DNA from: Dactylosporangium aurantiacum
GTDB lineage: Bacteria > Actinomycetota > Actinomycetes > Mycobacteriales > Micromonosporaceae
DNA: 64,000 bases
Direction: 5' to 3'
Assembly: GCF_000716715.1 (NCBI RefSeq)
Contig: NZ_JNYJ01000038.1
Span: 204,001-268,000, forward strand
This document shows, piece after piece, positions 49,801 to 57,941 of the stretch. A model generated the notes under the pieces. It was not told where the DNA came from. It did not search any database and was given only the letters and a program-made list of their open reading frames with translations. The first letter of the stretch is position 1; the number at the start of each line of letters is the position of its first letter. A program made the translations under genes and the position numbers.

Positions 49801-50769
49801 CCGTGGCTGGACCTGTCGGAGGAGGTGGCGCCGGTGCACGTGCTGCGCGCCGCCGAGCGGACCGGCCGGCCGGTGGCCGAGGTGGTGGCGCGGCTGCGCA
49901 GCTTCGGCTTCACCCTTCCCGAGCTCCTGGACGCGCTCGAGGTGGTCAAGCTGGAGCCGGAGGACCTGCAGCTGGCGAGCCGGGACCTGGACAGCTCGCA
50001 GCCGTGGCTGGACTCGTCGCGGCCGGTGCCGCTGATCCACCTGCTGCGGGCGACGGAGGCGACCGGCCGGGAGATCGGTGACGTGGCGGCACGGCTCGCG
50101 GCGTGCGGGTACCGCGTCGACGTCGATCCCGACGCGATCCTGATCGACCACCTGGAGCCCGACGACCTGACCATCACCAGTGAGGACCTCGACGGCTCGG
50201 ACCCGTGGCTGGACCCGATGAAGCCGGTGCCGACGATCCGCATCCTGCGGGCGGCGCAGCGGACCCGGCGCAGCGTGCACGACATCGCGGCCCGGCTGAC
50301 GTTCCTCGGCTACGCGGTGAGCCTGCACGGCGGCGGCCCGTCGCTGGACCAGGTGGAGCCCGACGACCTGCTGATCACCAGCCGGGACCTGGACGGGTCG
50401 CAGCCCTGGCTGGACCTGGACGAGCAGGTGCCGCTGCCGCACCTGTTGCAGGCCGCGCGGCGGGTCCGCCGGCCGGTGCACGAGATCGCCGCGCGGCTGG
50501 AGACGCTGGGGTACAACGTCGACGTCGACCTCAGCAGCATCCAGGTCGACTCGGTGAAGCCCAACGACCTGCTGCTGGCCAGCACGGACCTGGACGGCTC
50601 CCGGCCGTGGCTGGACGCGGGTCAGCCCGTGCCGCTCAACCACCTCCTCGCCGCAGCGCAGAAGATCCGCAAACCGATCGAGGAGGTGTCGAGCCGGCTG
50701 CGGGCGCTGGGCTACTCGGTGCCGGACGTCGACACCCGCCTGCCCAGGCTGCGCCCCGGCGGCGTGTAG
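46834..50769 (+). CDS. Hsp90-like (GHKL) ATPase with eight C-terminal tandem repeats, 1311 aa
   Basis: The N-terminal ~370 residues are helical and resemble the inactive HD-like (iHD-CE) region found before Hsp90-like ATPases in predicted conflict proteins (LLVTTPFLHDALWAG). Next is a GHKL ATPase: N-box E390-LYQ-N394-ALDA, G1 box DNGIGM (441-446), and FGIGVLSYFMLAD; ATP binding is predicted. An acidic loop (DDDEDEDEE) follows. From residue 784 to the end there are eight repeats of 63-67 aa, each with SRDLDG-x-x-PWLD, then LLRAA and ARLRxLGY, which I read as winged-helix-like units. Leaderless ATG 46834 is preferred to TTG 46807. A single-gene regulator or immune effector is plausible; the function is unproven. 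Confidence 0.8.
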   Translation: MAPDGWETFAAQHTVWGRVTDAASHRDRAVTLVRQLAEARTRAAATLATEPADPWQDTDFARRMSEQVASLIGFLPDDVRFSGAEAALLVTTPFLHDALWAGIAAAERGVQPGDLEPSQDASSDRAAFERFAQTYAQPHRRALAAIRAGRREAAAELGWWLLHRWIGRRPAAYQPATIEALIRGPEGQTQDLKSALDDEPQKRLAELLRAIRADPAFLNRHDRPESLVSQDRHGTRERLVAFLLTIARWLAIEATVLPEVIGEHLGIGDPVTPRQVIDTVHAARWDLRGATLVLDADCAHPSIEVALRVHIETLNQLLAEAQRAAARDDSLIALRHLPNRAATDEVRPAVVDGVPAYQSAGVRFRLAEDRIRELLMGEQLYGDPALAIRELYQNALDACRYREARTEYLTRTTGETLPWDGRIRFVQGVDESGRPYLDCADNGIGMGVRELSEVFSQAGVRLADLPEFLEEQAEWARLDPPVQLFPNSRFGIGVLSYFMLADELTVETCRMGRDGQAGERLRVSIAGPGSLFRIQDLGPGTESGTTVRLHLRDGVTVASVEELRKLLWVAEFATDATDGVETQQWAPGQLSEAATALDDDEDEDEEGVGAGVVAAEGSRVWWCKGTGALLADGLYAGKEIFGAVVNLNRDLAPRLSVDRTKILAYREDDVDRLLWEAVPALTAPGTTLLGYEWLCRLAPIRPLVADLIFEQAIERGHGKWDMDGETVDAAVTGCFVANDGPVGGPDELVEWRLTALAAGGRYRKVLKPGADWKRALRSRPSDALLLSVDVDGTGPWLDPVDIVPLVHLVRAARKTGRSAPEIAARLDQLGYEPSVGAAQVGVDPDDLIFTSRDVDGTRPWMHPDQPVHLVHLLRAAHKTGRPIQEIVARLRQLGFDVDVDVDMLPIEQFGPKDLTIASRDLDGSHPWLDPREPVTRLHVLRAAHKVDLPADETAARLALLGYPLEPGWESLTVESDDLVLISRDLDSTSPWLDLSEEVAPVHVLRAAERTGRPVAEVVARLRSFGFTLPELLDALEVVKLEPEDLQLASRDLDSSQPWLDSSRPVPLIHLLRATEATGREIGDVAARLAACGYRVDVDPDAILIDHLEPDDLTITSEDLDGSDPWLDPMKPVPTIRILRAAQRTRRSVHDIAARLTFLGYAVSLHGGGPSLDQVEPDDLLITSRDLDGSQPWLDLDEQVPLPHLLQAARRVRRPVHEIAARLETLGYNVDVDLSSIQVDSVKPNDLLLASTDLDGSRPWLDAGQPVPLNHLLAAAQKIRKPIEEVSSRLRALGYSVPDVDTRLPRLRPGGV
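49183..50769 (+). repeat. eight tandem 189-201 bp coding repeats
   Basis: Repeat starts at 49183, 49372, 49573, 49765, 49966, 50167, 50368 and 50569. Six are exactly 201 bp (the last counts the stop codon). Each opens with a codon for Leu and the motif (S/T)xD(L/V)D(G/S)xxPW. Confidence 0.9.
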
Positions 50770-50824
50770 GGCCGTCGCGGCCGCGGCTTGGAGGATGCCC
50801 GTCAGATAGGCGAGAATCAATTCG

Positions 50825-52417
50825 ATGTCTCCCTATCGACCGGTCGTCCGGCATCCGGTGTTCAACCGGGTCCTGCCAGGGCTGGTGCTCTCGGCGCTGG
50901 GCGACGGGATGAGCTCGGTCGCCGTCGGCTGGCTGGCGCTGCAGCTGGCGCCGCCGGGCGCGCGGGGGCTGTGGGTCGGGCTGGCCATCGCCGCGTACGC
51001 GCTGCCCGGCGCGGTCGGCGCGGTCGCGTTCGGGCCGCTGCTGCGGCGGCGGGGCGCGGCCCAGCTCGTCGCGTGGGACGGTGCGCTGCGGGCGGTGTTC
51101 CTCGGCGGCATCGCGCTGCTGTCGTCCTGCGGCGGCCTGTCGATCGTCCGGTACGTGCTGCTGCTCGCCCTGTCCGCGCTGCTGTCGGCGTGGGGGTCGG
51201 CCGGCCGGTACACCGTCATCGCCCAGGTGCTGCCCGCCGCGCTGCACCTGCCGGCGAACGCGCTGCTCACGGTCATCGCCGAGGCCTCGACGGTGGCCGG
51301 CCCGGCGATCGCGGGCCTGCTGATCGCGGTCCTCGGCGCGCCGGCGGTCCTGGCCGTCGACGCCGCCACGTTCGCCGTGCTCGCCGTGTCGTTCCTGCAG
51401 ATCAGGTCGGAGACGCCGACCGCCGTGCCGGCCGACGGGCGCAGCGAGGGCTTCGCGGCGATCCGCCGCGACCCGCGGCTGCGGCGGCCGATGGTGCTGA
51501 CGTTCTGGTTCTTCCTGCTGTTCGGCCCGCTGCCGGTCGCGATGCCGCTGTTCGTGTCGTCCGTGGACGAGATCGGGCTGGTGTACACCGCGTTCGGCGT
51601 CGGCGCGGTCGCCGGCGCGGTCGTCACCGGCCACCTGCGCCGCCTGCCGCTGTGGCGGACCATGATGGGCGTCGTGATCGGCTTCGGGCTGCTGGTCATG
51701 CCGCTCGGGCTGCCGCTGCCGCTGTGGGCGCACATGATCACGCTCGCGCTGGCCGGGCTCGCGTGGGCCCCGTACCCGACGACCAGCATGTCGCTGTTTC
51801 AGCGCACGGTGCCGGCCGGGCAGCTGCCGCCGGTGCTCGCCGCCCGCGGGGCCGTGCTCGTCGTGGCCACGCCGCTGGGCACGCTGCTGGGCGCGCCGTT
51901 GGTGCAGGCGGCCGGGGCGTCGGCCACGTTCGTCGTCTGCGGCGCGGCGACCACGGCGGTCGGGCTGCTCACCCTCGCCGCGCACCTGCGGCGGCGCGGC
52001 CGGGCGTTACGCCACGTCGTCCAGCACGTTGCGGTAGGAGCACAGGCGGCGCGTGTACTCCCGCAGCACGTCGATCGCCTCGTCGAGGTCGTCGGTCAGC
52101 ACGTCGGGCAGGTCGACGAGCAGGCGCCGGCCGTCGACCGTGCCGTAGCCGCTGACCTCGAACGCGCCGTCGCGCACCCACAGGTCGACGCCCAGGTCGA
52201 CGGTGGTCCGGTCGTAACGCAACACCACCCCGACGAGCGCGAACGGCGCCTCGCCCGGCCCGATCCGCCCGATCAGCTCCCAGTGGATGGGGCCGTGCGT
52301 CGCGGCCACCTGCTGGCCGTACCGCTGGAAATCCTCACAGGCGTCGTTGAGCGCACCGAGCAGTGTGGCGGCGCCACCCGATCTCGCGTCCATGATCATC
52401 CTCCTGCTGCGCGATAG
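50825..52417 (+). CDS. MFS transporter running antisense into the next gene
   Basis: Twelve-helix major facilitator, likely an exporter (GDGMSSVAVGWLALQ in helix 1). The transporter proper ends near 52005 (LTLAAHLRRRGR). No stop codon is present there, and the frame continues for about 135 residues as the exact antisense of the convergent gene 52007-52393, stopping at 52417. The extra tail (Val/Gln/Asp/Pro-rich, no helices) is probably functionless. It begins 55 bp after the Hsp90-like gene in the same direction and may be cotranscribed. Confidence 0.78.
   Translation: MSPYRPVVRHPVFNRVLPGLVLSALGDGMSSVAVGWLALQLAPPGARGLWVGLAIAAYALPGAVGAVAFGPLLRRRGAAQLVAWDGALRAVFLGGIALLSSCGGLSIVRYVLLLALSALLSAWGSAGRYTVIAQVLPAALHLPANALLTVIAEASTVAGPAIAGLLIAVLGAPAVLAVDAATFAVLAVSFLQIRSETPTAVPADGRSEGFAAIRRDPRLRRPMVLTFWFFLLFGPLPVAMPLFVSSVDEIGLVYTAFGVGAVAGAVVTGHLRRLPLWRTMMGVVIGFGLLVMPLGLPLPLWAHMITLALAGLAWAPYPTTSMSLFQRTVPAGQLPPVLAARGAVLVVATPLGTLLGAPLVQAAGASATFVVCGAATTAVGLLTLAAHLRRRGRALRHVVQHVAVGAQAARVLPQHVDRLVEVVGQHVGQVDEQAPAVDRAVAADLERAVAHPQVDAQVDGGPVVTQHHPDERERRLARPDPPDQLPVDGAVRRGHLLAVPLEILTGVVERTEQCGGATRSRVHDHPPAAR
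52007..52393 (-). CDS. hypothetical soluble protein, 128 aa
   Basis: Function unknown. Begins MDARSGGAATLLGALNDACE; mixed alpha/beta pattern with acidic C-terminal helices (DDLDEAIDVLREYTRRL). AGGAGG lies 6 nt before ATG 52393. It starts 2 bp past the sigma-glycosidase stop, so the two form an operon. It lies wholly antisense to the open tail of the MFS frame. Confidence 0.75.
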   Translation of the reverse strand: MDARSGGAATLLGALNDACEDFQRYGQQVAATHGPIHWELIGRIGPGEAPFALVGVVLRYDRTTVDLGVDLWVRDGAFEVSGYGTVDGRRLLVDLPDVLTDDLDEAIDVLREYTRRLCSYRNVLDDVA

Positions 52418-54195
52418 GCGGCACCGACCCCGGTCGGGGTGGTGCCGTTGCTGTAGAGGCCGGTGTCGCCCGCTTTGGAGCTGTACAGGATGAACCAGGC
52501 GTACCGCTCCACGAAGGACAGGCCCTCGAGCATCGCCGTCGAGCTCTTCACGAAGCTGACCTGCTGGTCCGTGCTCGGGTAGACGGTGCCGTTGTCGAAC
52601 CGCATCAAGGCGTACTCGGTCAGCCAGATGGGTAGTTTGTACCGGTTGTACACGTTCTGCAGGTAGCGCTTGAGCTGGTTGGGCGCGTCGGGCCCGAAGT
52701 CGCCGCCGTACCAGTGCAGCGCGATGAAGTCGACCCGGTAGCCGCGCGCCTTCGCTCCGCTCATGAACCGGTCGAGCCAGCCGCCGGCGGTGTCGCCGCC
52801 GTACGCGACCGCCGGGCTGCCCAGGCGCAGGCCGGACGCCTGCAGCTTCGGCCACAGGTCGAGGACCTGCTCCGGGCTCATGTTCGACTGTTCCTTCAGG
52901 TCCGGCTCGTTGAAGCCGAGCAGCACCTTGCCGTTGGCCTTGGCCTTGGCCACGTCGGCGTCGACGTTCGCGGTGCCCCACACCATCGGCACGAACTCGA
53001 CCCCGCTGGTCGCGCCGAAGCTCGGGCTCGGCGACCAGTTGTAGTACCAGCCGGCCTTCATGTCCTTGACCGCCGCCTGGTTGAAGGTCACCTTGCCGTT
53101 GGTGCTGACCCCCTTCTTCGGGCTCTTCACCGCCGGCGGCAGCGCCACCGGCGCGCTGCTGGTCCTGCTCGGTGCCGGGCTGGACGGCGGTGCGCTGCTG
53201 GGCGCGCCGCTCGCGCTCGGCTGCGCGGTCGGCGACCCGCCCGGCTGCGACACCACGGCCGGCCGCTGCTCGCCCTGGGTGGTCACGTAGACGGCGCCGG
53301 CCGCCCCGGCGATGGCGACGGTGGCGGCGACCCCCGCCAGGGCCGGTTTCGCCGCCCCGAACCAGCCCAGGAGCAGGCCCTTGAGCCCCTTCGCGGAGAT
53401 CGCGGTGGTCGCGATCGCGCCGGTCTTCGCCGCGGCCGCGCTGAACACGAACGGCACCGGCACCAGCGAGATGCCGGCGAGCAGGCGCTCCGCGGCCACC
53501 ATGTCCATCCACGCCCGGTCGCAGCGCTGGCACTCCCGGGTGTGCCGGGCCAGCCGCTTGCGCCACAGGGCGCTCGGCCGCCCGTCCCAGCTGGTGACGA
53601 TGGCCTGCAGCTCGGGGCAGCGGGGGCGCGCGGCCAGCGCCCGCACCACCGCGCGGGCCGCGTCCAGCTGCGCCTTCATCCGCTGGATCCGCACCGCCGC
53701 GTGCTGCCTGGTGATCCGCAGCGCGTCGACGACCTCGTCGCGCTCCAGCTGGCCGGCGGCCTCCAGCCACCACAGCGACAGCAGCTCCCGGTCGTCGTGG
53801 TCGAGCCACCGGGTCGCCTCGGCGACCTCCTGCCGCTGGCCGGACAGCCGCAGCCGGGTGATCGCCAGGTCGGCGAAGTCGGCGCCGGGGTCCGCGGTGT
53901 CGGTCGGGTCGGCCCAGTCGCCGACCAGCGGCGCCTGGGTCTGCCGGCGGTGGCGGTCCCGGACCTGGTGCATCGCGATGGCGACGGCCCACGACCGGAA
54001 GCTGTCCGGCTCGCGCAGCCGCGGCAGGCCGTCGACGATGCGCAGCATGGTCTCCTGCACCACGTCGTCGACGTCGGCGTGGCCCTGCAACGCCCGCCCC
54101 ACGATGTTGTAGATCAGCGGCAGGTACTCGGCGACCAGCGCGTCGAGCGCCCTCTGATCCCCGTCGCGTGCCGCGATCACCGTGGCCGTGCCCAT
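52396..54195 (-). CDS. ECF sigma factor fused to zinc finger, membrane helix and GH128-like glycosidase
   Basis: Single 599-aa protein. Sigma region 2 (about 20-85; VDDVVQETMLRIVDGLP, SFRSWAVAIAMHQVRD) and region 4 (about 130-180; ITRQHAAVRIQRMK) give a full ECF sigma module. A zinc-binding anti-sigma-like motif H218-x3-C222-x2-C225 follows. A membrane helix (285-305) and a Ser/Pro/Ala linker (310-358) lead to a glycosidase domain (360-599) with candidate catalytic Glu430 (LLGFNEPD) and Glu527 (WLTEYA), as in GH128/Asl1-like beta-glucanases. ATG 54195 has AGGAGG 6 nt upstream. Sigma part inside, enzyme outside: a likely glycan-sensing switch. Confidence 0.88.
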   Translation of the reverse strand: MGTATVIAARDGDQRALDALVAEYLPLIYNIVGRALQGHADVDDVVQETMLRIVDGLPRLREPDSFRSWAVAIAMHQVRDRHRRQTQAPLVGDWADPTDTADPGADFADLAITRLRLSGQRQEVAEATRWLDHDDRELLSLWWLEAAGQLERDEVVDALRITRQHAAVRIQRMKAQLDAARAVVRALAARPRCPELQAIVTSWDGRPSALWRKRLARHTRECQRCDRAWMDMVAAERLLAGISLVPVPFVFSAAAAKTGAIATTAISAKGLKGLLLGWFGAAKPALAGVAATVAIAGAAGAVYVTTQGEQRPAVVSQPGGSPTAQPSASGAPSSAPPSSPAPSRTSSAPVALPPAVKSPKKGVSTNGKVTFNQAAVKDMKAGWYYNWSPSPSFGATSGVEFVPMVWGTANVDADVAKAKANGKVLLGFNEPDLKEQSNMSPEQVLDLWPKLQASGLRLGSPAVAYGGDTAGGWLDRFMSGAKARGYRVDFIALHWYGGDFGPDAPNQLKRYLQNVYNRYKLPIWLTEYALMRFDNGTVYPSTDQQVSFVKSSTAMLEGLSFVERYAWFILYSSKAGDTGLYSNGTTPTGVGAAYRAAGG

Positions 54196-54213
54196 CCGCA
54201 CCCTCCTGTCGAA

Positions 54214-54244
54214 CTATTCAGGAGACGGGGGGCGGCCGGGTCAA
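54214..54244 (-). promoter_or_regulatory. possible promoter of the sigma-glycosidase gene
   Basis: On the minus strand, TTGACC (54239-54244), 19-bp spacer, GAATAG (54214-54219). The spacer is long; weak call. Confidence 0.25.
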
Positions 54245-54396
54245 TAACGCTTTCTTCGCGAGTTTTTCCAGGTCACGTTGGGCTCATGGTCAAACTACGC
54301 TCGGTCTCCGGGTCCCGGTGACGTTTCCCGGCGGCTTCCGGCGTGGCCTCGCGTGCCTTCGCGGTGGGCGTGGGGCGTGGGGCAGAATGCAGGATC

Positions 54397-56910
54397 GTGA
54401 CGACCTCCATTCAGCAGCGGATCGCCGAGGAGCTCGGCGTCAAGGAGCGGCAGGTGACCGCGGCGGTCGAGCTGCTCGACGGCGGCGCGACCGTGCCCTT
54501 CATCGCCCGGTACCGCAAAGAAGCGACCGAGATGCTCGACGACACCCAGCTGCGCACCCTGGAGGAGCGGCTGCGGTACCTGCGGGAGATGGAGGAGCGC
54601 CGGACCGCGATCATCGAGTCGATCCGGACCCAGGGCAAGCTCGACGACGCCCTCCTGGCGCAGATCATGGCCGCCGACTCCAAGGCCCGGCTCGAGGACA
54701 TCTACCTGCCGTACAAGCCGAAGCGCCGCACCAAGGCGATGATCGCCCGCGAGGCCGGCCTGGAGCCGCTCGCCGACGGGCTGCTCGCCGACCCGACGGT
54801 CGAGCCGGTGGCCGCCGCCGCGGTCTTCGTCGACGCCTCGAAGGGTGTCAACGACGCCGCCGCGGCCCTGGACGGGGCGCGGGCGATCCTGGTGGAGCGC
54901 TTCTCCGAGGACGCCGACCTCATCGGTGAGCTGCGCGAGAAGATGTGGGCGCAGGGCCGGCTGGTGTCGAAGATGCGTGACGGCAAGGAGACCGACGGGG
55001 CGAAGTTCTCCGACTACTTCGACTTCAGCGAGCCGTTCACCAAGCTGCCCTCCCACCGGATCCTCGCCATGTTCCGCGGCGAGAAGGAGGAGATGCTGGA
55101 CCTGGTGCTGGAGCCGACCCAGGATCCTGACGCCCCGTCGCTGTACGAGCCGACGATCGCCGCCAAGTTCGGCATCCGCGACGAGGGCCGGCCCGCCGAC
55201 AAGTGGCTCAACGACACCGTCCGGTGGGCCTGGCGCACCCGGATCCTGGTGCACCTCGGCATCGACCTGCGGATGCGGCTGTGGCAGGCGGCCGAGGAGG
55301 AGGCGGTGCGGGTCTTCGCCGCCAACCTGCGCGACCTGCTGCTGGCCGCCCCGGCCGGCACCCGCGCCACGATGGGCCTCGACCCCGGCTTCCGCACCGG
55401 CGTGAAGGTCGCCGTCGTCGACGCCACCGGCAAGGTCGTCGACACGCACACCATCTACCCGCACGTGCCGCAGAACAAGTGGAACGAGTCGATCGCGATC
55501 CTCGCCGCGCTGTGCCAGAAGCACGACGTCGAGCTCATCTCGATCGGCAACGGCACCGCCTCGCGCGAGACCGACAAGCTCGCGGCCGACCTGATCAAGC
55601 AGTACCCGCAGCTCAACGTCACCAAGGTGATGGTCTCCGAGGCGGGCGCGTCGGTGTACTCGGCCTCCGCGTTCGCCGCCCAGGAGCTGCCCGGCATGGA
55701 CGTGTCCCTGCGCGGCGCGGTCTCCATCGCCCGGCGCCTGCAGGACCCCCTCGCCGAGCTGGTGAAGATCGACCCGAAGTCCATCGGTGTCGGCCAGTAC
55801 CAGCACGACCTGTCCGAGTCGAAGCTGTCCCGCTCGCTCGACGCGGTCGTCGAGGACTGCGTCAACGGCGTCGGCGTCGACGTCAACACCGCCTCGGCGC
55901 CGCTGCTGACCCGCGTCTCGGGCATCGGCGGCAGCCTCGCCGAGGCGATCGTCGCGCACCGCGACGCGCACGGCCCGTTCCGGTCCCGCAAGGCCCTCAA
56001 GGACGTGGCCCGCCTCGGTCCCAAGGCGTTCGAGCAGTGCGCAGGCTTCCTGCGCATCCGCGACGGCGAGGACCCGCTCGACGCCTCCAGCGTGCACCCC
56101 GAGGCCTACCCGGTGGTCCGGCGCATCCTGTCGGCGACCGGCAGCGACGTGAAGTCGCTGATCGGCAACGGCACCGCGCTGGCCAAGCTCAAGCCGGCCG
56201 ACTTCGTCGACGACACCTTCGGCCTGCCGACGGTCACCGACATCCTGAAGGAGCTGGAGAAGCCGGGCCGCGACCCGCGTCCCGCCTTCAAGACCGCCAC
56301 CTTCGCCGACGGCATCGAGAAGATCTCCGACCTGTCCCCCGGCATGCTCCTGGAGGGCGTGGTCACCAACGTGGCCGCCTTCGGCGCGTTCGTCGACGTC
56401 GGCGTCCACCAGGACGGCCTGGTGCACGTGTCGGCGCTGTCGTACACGTTCGTGAAGGACCCCCGCGAGGTGGTCAAGCCGGGCGACATCGTCCGGGTCA
56501 AGGTCCTCGACGTCGACATCCCGCGCAAGCGCATCTCGCTCACCCTGCGCCTGGACGACGAGGCCCAGCTCTCGGGCGCCCCGGCCGGCTCGGCCGGCGG
56601 CGCCGGCGGAGCGCGCGGCGCCGGTGGCGGTGGCGGCGGCGGCCGCGGGCCGGGCGGGCGCGGCGGCCAGGGCGGCGGGCACGGCGGCGGCCCGCGCAGC
56701 GGCTCCGGTGGTGGGGGCGGCGGTCCGCGCAGCGGCTCGGCCGGTGGCGGCGGCCAGCGTGGCGGTCAGGGCGGCGGTCAGGGCCGGGGCGGCGACTCCC
56801 GCGGCGGCGGCCGGCAGCGCGACAGCGGCGGCCTGCAGAACAGTGCCCTCGCCGACGCCCTGCGCCGGGCCGGGCTGGACAAGGGCCTCGACGGGCTCAA
56901 CAAGAAGTAG
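54397..56910 (+). CDS. tex: Tex-family RNA-binding transcription accessory protein
   Basis: Cytoplasmic RNA-binding protein of 837 aa linked to transcript processing and degradation. Domains in order: N-terminal helical HTH region, YqgF/RNase H-like domain from about 325 ([17 protein letters not shown]), helix-hairpin-helix pairs (about 495-560; [20 protein letters not shown]) and an S1 domain (647-720; [18 protein letters not shown]). A Gly/Arg-rich tail (728-810) is typical of high-GC actinomycete Tex. GTG 54397 is chosen since [14 protein letters not shown] is the family start. Confidence 0.95.
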   Translation: MTTSIQQRIAEELGVKERQVTAAVELLDGGATVPFIARYRKEATEMLDDTQLRTLEERLRYLREMEERRTAIIESIRTQGKLDDALLAQIMAADSKARLEDIYLPYKPKRRTKAMIAREAGLEPLADGLLADPTVEPVAAAAVFVDASKGVNDAAAALDGARAILVERFSEDADLIGELREKMWAQGRLVSKMRDGKETDGAKFSDYFDFSEPFTKLPSHRILAMFRGEKEEMLDLVLEPTQDPDAPSLYEPTIAAKFGIRDEGRPADKWLNDTVRWAWRTRILVHLGIDLRMRLWQAAEEEAVRVFAANLRDLLLAAPAGTRATMGLDPGFRTGVKVAVVDATGKVVDTHTIYPHVPQNKWNESIAILAALCQKHDVELISIGNGTASRETDKLAADLIKQYPQLNVTKVMVSEAGASVYSASAFAAQELPGMDVSLRGAVSIARRLQDPLAELVKIDPKSIGVGQYQHDLSESKLSRSLDAVVEDCVNGVGVDVNTASAPLLTRVSGIGGSLAEAIVAHRDAHGPFRSRKALKDVARLGPKAFEQCAGFLRIRDGEDPLDASSVHPEAYPVVRRILSATGSDVKSLIGNGTALAKLKPADFVDDTFGLPTVTDILKELEKPGRDPRPAFKTATFADGIEKISDLSPGMLLEGVVTNVAAFGAFVDVGVHQDGLVHVSALSYTFVKDPREVVKPGDIVRVKVLDVDIPRKRISLTLRLDDEAQLSGAPAGSAGGAGGARGAGGGGGGGRGPGGRGGQGGGHGGGPRSGSGGGGGGPRSGSAGGGGQRGGQGGGQGRGGDSRGGGRQRDSGGLQNSALADALRRAGLDKGLDGLNKK

Positions 56911-56929
56911 GAAGCTTCCCCGGGCACCA

Positions 56930-56958
56930 GCGCCGGCGGCCCGCGCGGCCGCCGGCGC
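56930..56958. terminator. bidirectional terminator between tex and methyltransferase gene
   Basis: Perfect 12-bp inverted repeat GCGCCGGCGGCC / GGCCGCCGGCGC with a 5-nt loop, 20 bp after tex. Confidence 0.8.
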
Positions 56959-56964
56959 GTCCGG

Positions 56965-57537
56965 TCAGCGGAGGCGCCAGATCGTGGTGCGCATCGTGCA
57001 CTGGTCCTCGAGCTTGACGCGGACCGGCACCTCGTACGTGGCCAGCGCCTCGAACAGCCGGGTCGGCAGGTAGCCGCGGCCCGGGTCGCCGACGAGGACC
57101 TCGGCGCCGCTGCGGCGCAGGAAGCCCAGGACGCGCTCGGCGACGGGGCCGCTGTAGAACACGTCCCCGGCGACGATGACCTCGGCGGTGACCGGGACCG
57201 TCGAGGTGACGAGGTCGACGCCGTTGGCGCGGGCGTTGCGCGCGCAGGCCTCCAGCGCGGCAGGGTCGGTGTCGACCGCGGTGACGGTGCACGCGCCGGC
57301 GCGGGCGGCGGCGATGCCGACGAGGCCGGAGCCGGCGCCCAGGTCCATGACGGAGCGGCCCGCGACGTACAGCGGCTGGTCGAGCAGGAAGCGGCCGAGG
57401 GCCATGCCGCCCGGCCAGGCGAAGGACCAGAAGGGTGGGGGCGCGTCGCTGCGGTACTCCCCGCCGGTGGCGTCGAACAGGCCCGCGTCCTCGTCGGCGA
57501 GGTCCAGGGTGAGCTCGGGCAGCAGCGGGATGATCAT
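56965..57537 (-). CDS. class I SAM-dependent methyltransferase
   Basis: Protein of 190 aa with the AdoMet-binding motif VMDLGAGSGLVGIAAARAG, the acidic motif AVDTDPAAL and the post-motif VIVAGDVFYSG. This matches the METTL20/ETFB-lysine or nicotinamide N-methyltransferase-like group (FWSFAWPGG before motif I). The substrate is likely a protein lysine but unproven. Its ATG overlaps the stop of the HxlR regulator (ATGA), so the two form an operon. Confidence 0.85.
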   Translation of the reverse strand: MIIPLLPELTLDLADEDAGLFDATGGEYRSDAPPPFWSFAWPGGMALGRFLLDQPLYVAGRSVMDLGAGSGLVGIAAARAGACTVTAVDTDPAALEACARNARANGVDLVTSTVPVTAEVIVAGDVFYSGPVAERVLGFLRRSGAEVLVGDPGRGYLPTRLFEALATYEVPVRVKLEDQCTMRTTIWRLR

Positions 57538-57869
57538 GCCGCCGCCGGGAACCGGTGGATGTTGGACTCGACCCAGGTGCGCAGGTGGGCCAGGGGCGCG
57601 CAGGCGTCCCGGCCGAGAGGGGTCAGCGCGTACTCGACCCGCAGCGGCACCTCGGCGAACACCTCGCGGGTGACCAGGCCGTGCTCCTCGAGCTTGCGCA
57701 GGGTGACAGTCAGCACCTTGGGGCTGATGCCCTGCAGGCGCCCCCGCAGGCTGCCGAAGCGTTGCGGGCCGTCCTCGAGGGCGCCGAGGGCGAGCGCGCT
57801 CCACTTGTTCGCGAGCAGGTCGAGCATGTCGCGGCAGGGGCAGCACGCCGCATAGACGTCGTCGGGCAC
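57534..57869 (-). CDS. HxlR-family transcriptional regulator
   Basis: DNA-binding protein of 111 aa with a single winged helix. CCPCRDMLDLLANKWSALAL at the start, LQGISPKVLTVTLRKLEEHGL as recognition helix and wing. Cys residues near the N-terminus are typical of redox- or aldehyde-sensing HxlR proteins. TACTGT (57877-57882 on the minus strand) plus 7 nt precedes GTG 57869. It is divergent from an oxidoreductase it likely controls and coupled to the methyltransferase gene. Confidence 0.88.
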   Translation of the reverse strand: MPDDVYAACCPCRDMLDLLANKWSALALGALEDGPQRFGSLRGRLQGISPKVLTVTLRKLEEHGLVTREVFAEVPLRVEYALTPLGRDACAPLAHLRTWVESNIHRFPAAA

Positions 57870-57880
57870 GCGGCCAACAG

Positions 57881-57914
57881 TACCCAATGGAAACTCATCA
57901 CCCTTGCGGGTAAC
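57881..57914. promoter_or_regulatory. candidate HxlR operator
   Basis: TACCC and GGGTA arms about 20 bp apart in the 72-bp gap between the divergent HxlR and reductase genes. Confidence 0.35.
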
Positions 57915-57928
57915 TAGGGCGTAGTGGA

Positions 57929-57934
57929 TAGCGT
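57929..57934 (+). promoter_or_regulatory. -10 box TAGCGT of leaderless reductase gene
   Basis: TAGCGT, 7 nt, then ATG 57942. Confidence 0.45.
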
Positions 57935-57941
57935 CGCCGGC

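Noticed and set aside
46903..50820. 1305-aa minus-strand reading frame
   Set aside because: Antisense shadow of the Hsp90-like gene; Arg/His/Gln/Pro-rich with no motif.
54295..56682. 795-aa minus-strand reading frame
   Set aside because: Antisense of tex; tex has all family domains.
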